NCBI RefSeq assembly: GCF_009905375.1
Contig: NC_133649.1
Coordinates: forward strand, 233,591,792-233,655,791
DNA length: 64,000 nucleotides
DNA from: Apium graveolens
Lineage: Eukaryota > Streptophyta > Magnoliopsida > Apiales > Apiaceae
Direction: 5' to 3'
Shown here: one piece after another, positions 57,783 to 64,000 of the stretch
How the letters are laid out: each line of letters begins with the position of its first letter
How positions within the stretch are numbered: position 1 is the stretch's first letter
The notes under the pieces: model-generated
What the model was told of the DNA's origin: nothing
Seen by the model: only the letters and a program-made list of their open reading frames with translations
The model's database searches: none
Translations under genes and position numbers: made by a program

Positions 57783-58508
57783 TGATAGGGCATAAGCGAC
57801 CTGGCTAGGACCCAACCTGGATCTAAAGGATATAAGGCTCAACCAACGGACCAAGACCCCCGTCTCTCACGGACAATCAAGTGGAGAGACCAGGTCCGGG
57901 CCAACCCATGACCCGGGTCATCTCCCAACCCGGGACCTGGATCACCTGCCTACCAAGATCCAGCCCATGACCTGGATCACCTGCACACCAGGATCCGGCC
58001 CATGACCTGGGTCATCAGCCTACCTGGATCCGGATCTGGGCCAAGATCACCCTGAGGGGGGTCCCTACAACCTCATGCACATTCCACAACCCGTCAAGAA
58101 AGGGTACGTGGGTACGTGACGATGACGGCTATCAACAACCGACATATCAGACAAGCACGGCGCGTGTCAGAAGGCCGTTAGGACACCCTGAAGGTGGTCC
58201 TCCCCTGGACACGTGTAAGCAATCCACCCAAGTCAGGCGTCCTTTGCCCCCAGGATCCAACGACACTGATTTAGAGGTAACAACCCCTAACCCTTACCTT
58301 TGGGCTATATATACCCCCAAGCATAAAGGGTTTAGGGGTTAGAAAAACATTCACACTTTTACACAATCACTCTCTCACACTCATATACACACACAACAAC
58401 CTTTCTATTACATACACACATACATCTTCATTTTCTCCAAAATCCTATTCTTATTCTTATACCTCATAAACACCCAGAAGGTTCAGGAACGGCGTACCGG
58501 AGTTATCA
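57783..58508 (+). repeat. 3' LTR of element D, 726 bp
   Basis: It starts TGATAGGGC and ends GTTATCA. The TATA box CTATATATACC is near 58308. It lacks a ~70-bp GC-rich segment of the 5' LTR but retains the GACCTGGATCACCTG repeats (about 57900-58045). It is followed by the target duplication ATGAT. Confidence 0.88.
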
Positions 58509-59284
58509 ATGATAATAAAAATTTTGACGATAAGCCTCTCGTTGTCTGGGTTCTGACGCTGGATTAATTTGCATTATGCAACAGCTGCCATTATCATTGG
58601 AGGAAAGAGAGACACAGGAAATGATATACAAATTTGGTTATGAAATAATTTAATTGGCACACTTAAGTTAAGTTTTCATTTTCATTAAATAAATAATACA
58701 CTAACACTATATTTTGTAAGTATTTTAAAAATTAATTTATAACTCTAATATTTTCATATTAGTTAATATATTTTCATAAATATGTGCATCCATAAATTCA
58801 AAGGGCGATGAAAAACAGTAATGTTAGATTACCAAATTTTGTTTGACTTGACTATTTTGATAATTTTATTAGTGAAATTTATGTGAATGTTAATGCGGAT
58901 TCATTGTTGTTAATTATTTTTTAACCAAAAACACTTGACACATTACATTTAAGATTTATTTTATTATCAATTTGAGACCTTTAGCATTATTCAGTAAAAA
59001 TATATAGGAAAATCCAACAGAAAGTAATGTGATTCATGGATTAGCACGGTTTTATTTCAATTTTTTGTAAAAAGTAAAAATATATTGATGGAAATTAATA
59101 AATATTATAATTATAATAATTTTTTTATATATAATAAATTTCAATGTTATAAATCATGTTAATTATAATTTTCAATTTTGATAGTTTTAATTAAACATTA
59201 AAAATATTAAGTTATATATCTAATAATTTATTAAATTTTAATAGGAATTATTTCAAAATATTTTGAAATATTTTGAGGGGATTT

Positions 59285-59365
59285 TCATTTGCCTCTAATT
59301 CTCGGAAGTGAGAGAAGAGTAAAAATAAGCAGTATGCACCATGCACTGACCGTAACTACATTCAT
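59285..59365 (-). pseudogene. Second P450 N-terminal anchor fragment
   Basis: The 26 codons beginning MNVVTVSAWCILLIFTLLSL and ending at TGA are homologous to the first 22 residues of the fragment at 39540-39941. About 200 bp upstream (59366-59575) match the upstream region 39942-40076 plus 58509-58580. It represents a tandem duplicate of which only the promoter and membrane anchor remain. Confidence 0.7.
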
Positions 59366-59726
59366 CTTTCTGGACGGAACTGTGGTTGCAGAGCTATTAA
59401 GACAGAAGAAGAGATATTTTATGCAGAGATCTGAGAGCATATAAACGTGACAGGTTGTCTATATCTTTGGGGAGTTGAAATTGATCATGTGATAAAAATA
59501 AAAAATTTAACAATAAGCATCTCCTTGTCTTGGTTCTGACGCGGGATTAATTTGTATTATATCATTATCTAGAAAATTTTAAAATTTATAATTTTGAAAA
59601 TATTAAATCAAAAATTTAACTGCACGAATATAAATATCATGATCAACCATAAATCTAATAGAAAAGTTTTTTATAATGGCATTTAGAAACTCTAATCTCT
59701 TCATAAATAAAAACAATGGTAAATTT

Positions 59727-59853
59727 AACATGGCGGTAGAAAAATACTCAAAAATTAACAAAAGAATTATGTGATTCATGAATTTATATTTTCAACATGG
59801 TGGTAGAAATATACTCAAAAGTCAACAAAAGAGTTATATGATTCATGGATTTT
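59727..59853 (+). repeat. 67-bp tandem duplication in host island
   Basis: Two copies of AACATGGYGGTAGAAA...GATTCATGRATTT start at 59727 and 59794. Part of the motif (ATGTGATTCATGGATT) recurs near 59025. Confidence 0.7.
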
Positions 59854-61333
59854 CAATTCTATAGATTTTTAATTAAATATTAAAAAAATTAAGTTATACA
59901 TCCCATAATTCATATAGTATTAATAGTCGTATAAGTCATGTATATGTTAATGTCACCATATATTTAAAAGTAGTGTTTAACATCAGGTGAATTTTATATA
60001 ATTCTAAAATCTCGTCAGGTCAACATACAAAATAATATCTTAAATTTGATTTTAATCGAAAAGAATAACCTATTATATTTACAAGATGCCAATTCTAATA
60101 ACATGCTGATTGCATTATGTGTCTATGTTACTAACATTATTTTGCACAAGATAAAATTCATGATAGATTTAGGGTTATTTGACAAATCTGAACAAATAAT
60201 ATGTGAACGATTAATATATTTGAATGGTCAATAATCTGAATCTGAATATGAATGAATAATACTATTTGATAAATAAGTTAACATTTCTGAATAATTTGTT
60301 TTAAAAATTTTACACATATGTCATAAGTGATATAAAATATTTGATATTTTGAGATAATGAATTACAAATCATAATAATATCTAAAAACAAAGGGAGTACA
60401 CAATAGTAAATATGTGACATTCAACTCAAAAATTATAGTTGTAGACTATGCTAAAGAAATTAAAAGTGTTGTTGTAAAAGTACACCCGTGGTACTAAAAG
60501 TGCATATTTGGTTATTTGGAAAAACATCCAAAATGATAAACTTGACACCAATTTTAAAACAATTATAAAGTATAATTTTGAAATTCATTTTAAAATTTTC
60601 TTTTTTGGTATAAAATTTGAATATTATATTTTTATTTAGAAGAAAAAAATTAAAGAAAAACTATGCAATTACATTTAATAAGAGCATTAACGTGTCTGTC
60701 AAGCCCCCGCTCCCTAATGTAAATAATTGCAGGGGACGGAGGGAGTAATATTTTAGTAAGAAAAATTTTACACAAAAAATATGAAAATTAACAAATGAGA
60801 TTGTTACACATGAAGTTATACGCTTTTAAATATGATTGATTCGGCTAACCACTGTATATGAATAATCCAGCTTGTAAAACTTGACTGCCAAACAATATAA
60901 ATGAAATGAAGCGTTCATATTTTAGTCATTAAGCTTTATTAAGGGGTAAACAAATGGTCCATTAGTAAAAATGGTTGATGCAGCTCTTATGGATTGAGTT
61001 TTGTAAGGTTTATATAATATATTTTACGTGTTTTAAAATATATTAGAACTTCTCAGATATTAAAACTCTTTTATAAAAGTTATTTGCTATTTTCTAGGAA
61101 GTTGTTAATATTTGTTTTATCATAACAACTTCTTATTCAAATGGTATTTAAATTTAAACTAATGATAGATGTTTTTAAAACATTTTCTAATATATCTTAT
61201 CTTTAGTTTAAACGTATTATAAATTATATTAACGTTCAAATAAAAACAAATTAGGCGTGAGACTTGGTCAAGATCCGGAGTATTGTTGAAATATTTTGAA
61301 GGTTAACTTAATCTATAAATAATTTTGGGTATA

Positions 61334-64000
61334 TGTAATAACCCCAAAAATTTTGGACTTTTTGTAACCCTTATGAACAGTGATTTTGCTGATTATGCTG
61401 AATAAGAAAACTTTTCATGCCATACTTTGTAGAGGTTCTTTTATTGTTATTCTGAGATCTTATTAGTACTTATATAAGTGTATGTAAAGATCGTCAGAAT
61501 CCAAATTCGAACACTTTGATTTTTCCCGAAAACCCACCAGATACAGAAAGAATTAAGTATAAGGTAACATGATTAAAAGGATTTAAATTCAAGGATTATA
61601 AGAGAGGATCATAAAAGGAATATAAAATATTGATAAAGGTTTAGGGGAACCCAAGTAATAAGATCCCGGATATGATCCCTCAAACGATAAACGAGAACGA
61701 AAGTTAAGCGAACCGTATAACAGATAAGCGGTCATTAGCCAAGAAATTAGTGGATGATGATGTCATCACACTACAAGGAGAAGACATGTGGCAATTGGAT
61801 GACATAAGAATGATGACCTAAGTATGACAAAAGAAAGTGTGTTGTTGGTTGATTATTGGCCATGCAAAAGTTACCATGGTAAATCCAAACAAATTAGCCA
61901 AGCCATAAACAAAGAAACAAAACAAAAATCATCACACAAATACCTAGGCAACCAAGCAAGAAGCATTTCTTCTCCCCATTTTCATCTTTGCTCTCGGCTT
62001 TCAAGGAAAAAGCAAGGAAGAAAAATCCAAAGTCCAAGCTCCACTCAAGCATAAATTCCATGGTTTGTTTTTATGGATTCTACTTTTCATAACTTAGCTT
62101 TGGTATGATTTTAAGCTCTTGATTCAAATGGATTCATAGCTAATTAATTCACCAAAGATTAGGGTGAATAGTGTTTTCAAATTATAACTTTGTGTTTCTT
62201 GATTTCATTTGCAAGATCAAGGTTATATAAGGATAGATCAAGGTTCTTTGAGGCTCCCTAGTAACTTTCCACCCTCCAAGAAAGGTATAAATCTTCACAC
62301 CTTTTAGTAATAAGTTTGAATGTTGAAGTTTTGAGATGGTTTGGATGGATGAGTAGTAATTTGAATGATAAGCATGATTTGAGCTTAATTGTTAAGTAGT
62401 TTAGTTGAATTTGGAGATGTTATAATATTTGATTGGATTGAGATCCTTGAGCTTATTTTGACTTAAATCAGTAGCCTATAAATGGATCTGAAGTTGTTAT
62501 TTATTGTTAGTTGGTTTGATGTGAATTAGTATAGAAAAAATTTGGGAATCGCTAAAGTATAGCCGTCGTAATATTTGATTTACCTTAGACTGCTTTTGTT
62601 CTTAACATCAGGACCCGTGAACTCACTGTTAGGTTTTGACCATTGCCATTATTTGATAGTTTATGTTACGAGTTTCGTTTTGATATGTAGTTCGCTTGAA
62701 TCCGATGTACGGTTTAGGAGAAACGACCAGTTTTAAGTAACGGCGTTTCGCGAACGAACTATTACCCCTCGCCTTACTTTAAAACCTTGATTAAGGCCCT
62801 TAAATGACTAATTGGAGTATGAAACAATTATGTAAAGTGGATTAGGCAGTTGGTAGGGTATTCGCGAAAGAATCGCCTTAAAATTCTTAATGGTCCATTT
62901 TTAAAAAATGGTGGAGCCGAGGGTACTCGAACGACTTATGTGATTCGTTAAGCGTAGAAGTGACCGCAAGCGAACGTTAGGGTTCAATTGGTTAAAGTCT
63001 AGTTTCTTAAGTGACCGGGGTTTAATTCCGACTTGTGTTGTTGTTCATAGGTTATCAGACCCACTCTAAGCTTAAGTCTATCCGGGAACACTCAGGCAAG
63101 TTTTCTACCCGTTATACTGTTGTTGTGATGTATATATGTATATGCATTATCTTGTGATAGATGCATGATGGTTAATTAGCAAATCTTGCGATATATTGGA
63201 GCATGCTGATATGGTTTATATGCATGTCTGTTTCGTAATCTTGATATCTATCTGTTGATTCCAATGCTTATAATTGCATAATACCTATGCAAGAGATAAG
63301 CAGTAATTGCGTATACCCTTAGTATAGGGGACCCAAATGCGAACATTTTCTAAAACTGGGAGTCGATCTTCCCGAGAATATTATATATATTATATATATA
63401 GATATATAGTTTTCAAAACTATTAATCGAATAAGGTTTATTCGATAACTTTATTTTTATTAATATATATTACTTTGAATATTCATTCGAGGACTTATGAC
63501 TCGATTTATTTTATTTAATGAATATTATCTTGAATATTCATTCGAGGACTTATGACTCTGTTTATTCTATTTAATGAATATTATCTTGAATATTCATTCA
63601 AGGACTTATGACTTTGTTTATTATATTTAATGAATATTATTTTGAATATTCATTCGAGGACTTATGACTCCGCTTATTTACTAAATAATATTCTTTATTT
63701 TATTAAAGAATAATATTTCGATAATCAAACTTATTTTCGATTATTCAAATAAAGATCGTACTTTCGTATAAGTATATCTTTGGTTATTTATTATTCATTT
63801 CAAGTATGCGTTTTAAAACTTCTACTTCAATTATTTTTATAGAGATTATCCTTTATGGGAATATTATTTAAATAATAATATTCAGATATTTTCTAATATA
63901 TCGTGACTGAATTACTTCATTAAATCAGCATTACTCCAAACATTCTTAAAAATGTTTTCGAGTCTTCAAAATAATTTTTAAAAGTTAGAGCGGATCCCAA
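61334..64000 (+). repeat. Tekay-family LTR running off the window
   Basis: It starts TGTAATAACCCCAAAAA with no purine tract before it, so it is a 5' LTR or a solo LTR. It is collinear with LTR A (13500 to about 16090) through the last base. It has not yet reached the TATA/leader-ORF part. It contains a four-copy palindromic minisatellite. Confidence 0.88.
63451..63671 (+). repeat. Palindromic minisatellite in right-hand LTR, 4 copies
   Basis: Four ~52-58-bp units each contain AATGAATATT...AATATTCATT and the GAGGACTTATGACT tail; the first unit is partly degenerate. Copy number is higher than in the other LTRs of the family in this window (two, two and none). Confidence 0.8.

Larger units (their letters stand above)
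40077..58508 (+). mobile_element. Tat-lineage Ty3/gypsy element D, intact ends, nested copia inside
   Basis: The element spans two LTRs (40077-40891 and 57783-58508) flanked by the perfect target duplication ATGAT (40072-40076 and 58509-58513). Inside are the primer site, gag, protease, RT, two RNase H domains, integrase, a tandem array, nested copia E (48251-55164), an antisense gene, a second tandem array and the purine tract GGAATGAGGGGAAAA. Without E the element would be about 11.5 kb. Every ORF is broken. Confidence 0.9.
58509..61333. other. AT-rich host island, no intact gene
   Basis: 58509-58580 is the continuation of the P450 upstream region cut by element D. The remainder is AT-rich with no convincing ORF on either strand apart from one P450 N-terminal fragment (59285-59365). 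GGGACGGAGGGAGTA-like text at about 60723-60736 resembles a Stowaway MITE terminus, but no matching opposite end was found. The last 5 bases (GTATA, 61329-61333) should be the target site of the next LTR. Confidence 0.6.

Noticed and set aside
57098..57785. Overlapping + strand ORFs with repeated Tyr/Thr/Arg peptides
   Set aside because: They are translations of the tandem array in two frames; the unit length is not a multiple of three.
60046..60234. 62-codon ORF in the host island
   Set aside because: No ATG-led plant gene structure, AT-rich composition and no recognisable motif.
60390..60740. Stowaway-like MITE ends (GGAGGGAGTA)
   Set aside because: Two similar words occur in the same orientation without a matching inverted end or clear TA duplication, so an element cannot be delimited.

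Overview
This is nuclear DNA from a flowering plant, most likely a eudicot. It is almost entirely nested and decayed LTR retrotransposons around two small islands of older host sequence. The evidence is plant Ty1/copia and Ty3/gypsy polyproteins, tRNA-Met-type primer sites, plant-style TATA boxes and introns, and a CYP76-like cytochrome P450 fragment. Some LTR families look like those of Apiales, but that is only an impression. No rRNA, tRNA or intact host gene was found.

Layout: (1) 1-9493, + strand: 3' part of a Sirevirus-type copia element with an open pol, a TATA-led 91-codon ORF, a 1,236-codon extra ORF with one internal stop, and a 614-bp 3' LTR. (2) 9494-17509: relic of a Tekay-type chromovirus (A), a shredded interior plus a 4.0-kb LTR. 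(3) 17507-29498, +: a better preserved Tekay element (B) whose 5' LTR has lost its first ~1.29 kb and is fused to the LTR of A at a 3-bp overlap. (4) 29499-39452, - strand: Tat-lineage gypsy element (C). (5) 39453-40076: host island with an internally deleted P450 pseudogene. (6) 40077-58508, +: Tat-lineage element (D) with a perfect 5-bp target duplication, split by a copia element (E, 48251-55164). (7) 58509-61333: the host island resumes, with a second P450 N-terminal fragment. (8) 61334-64000: another Tekay LTR running off the window.

The most interesting content is extra coding structure carried by the retroelements. In Tekay B, a short ORF starts inside the 5' LTR behind a TATA box. It ends in a consensus splice donor, and a downstream acceptor opens an acidic/proline-rich ORF in the same phase. 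The implied protein is spliced, of roughly 265 codons, and encoded across the LTR/primer-site boundary ahead of gag. Both Tat elements carry a convergent antisense gene between pol and the 3' LTR, each with its own TATA box, a 5'-UTR intron and a related protein; in C two further introns are visible. The Sirevirus also has internal promoter-like architecture ahead of its extra ORFs. All these splice and promoter calls are predictions from sequence and no expression was seen.

Most coding regions are broken. In C nearly all nonsense codons fit C-to-T or G-to-A change, as expected for long-methylated DNA. The order of events can be partly read: the Sirevirus landed in A; B probably landed in an LTR of C; D landed in the P450 promoter; E landed in D.
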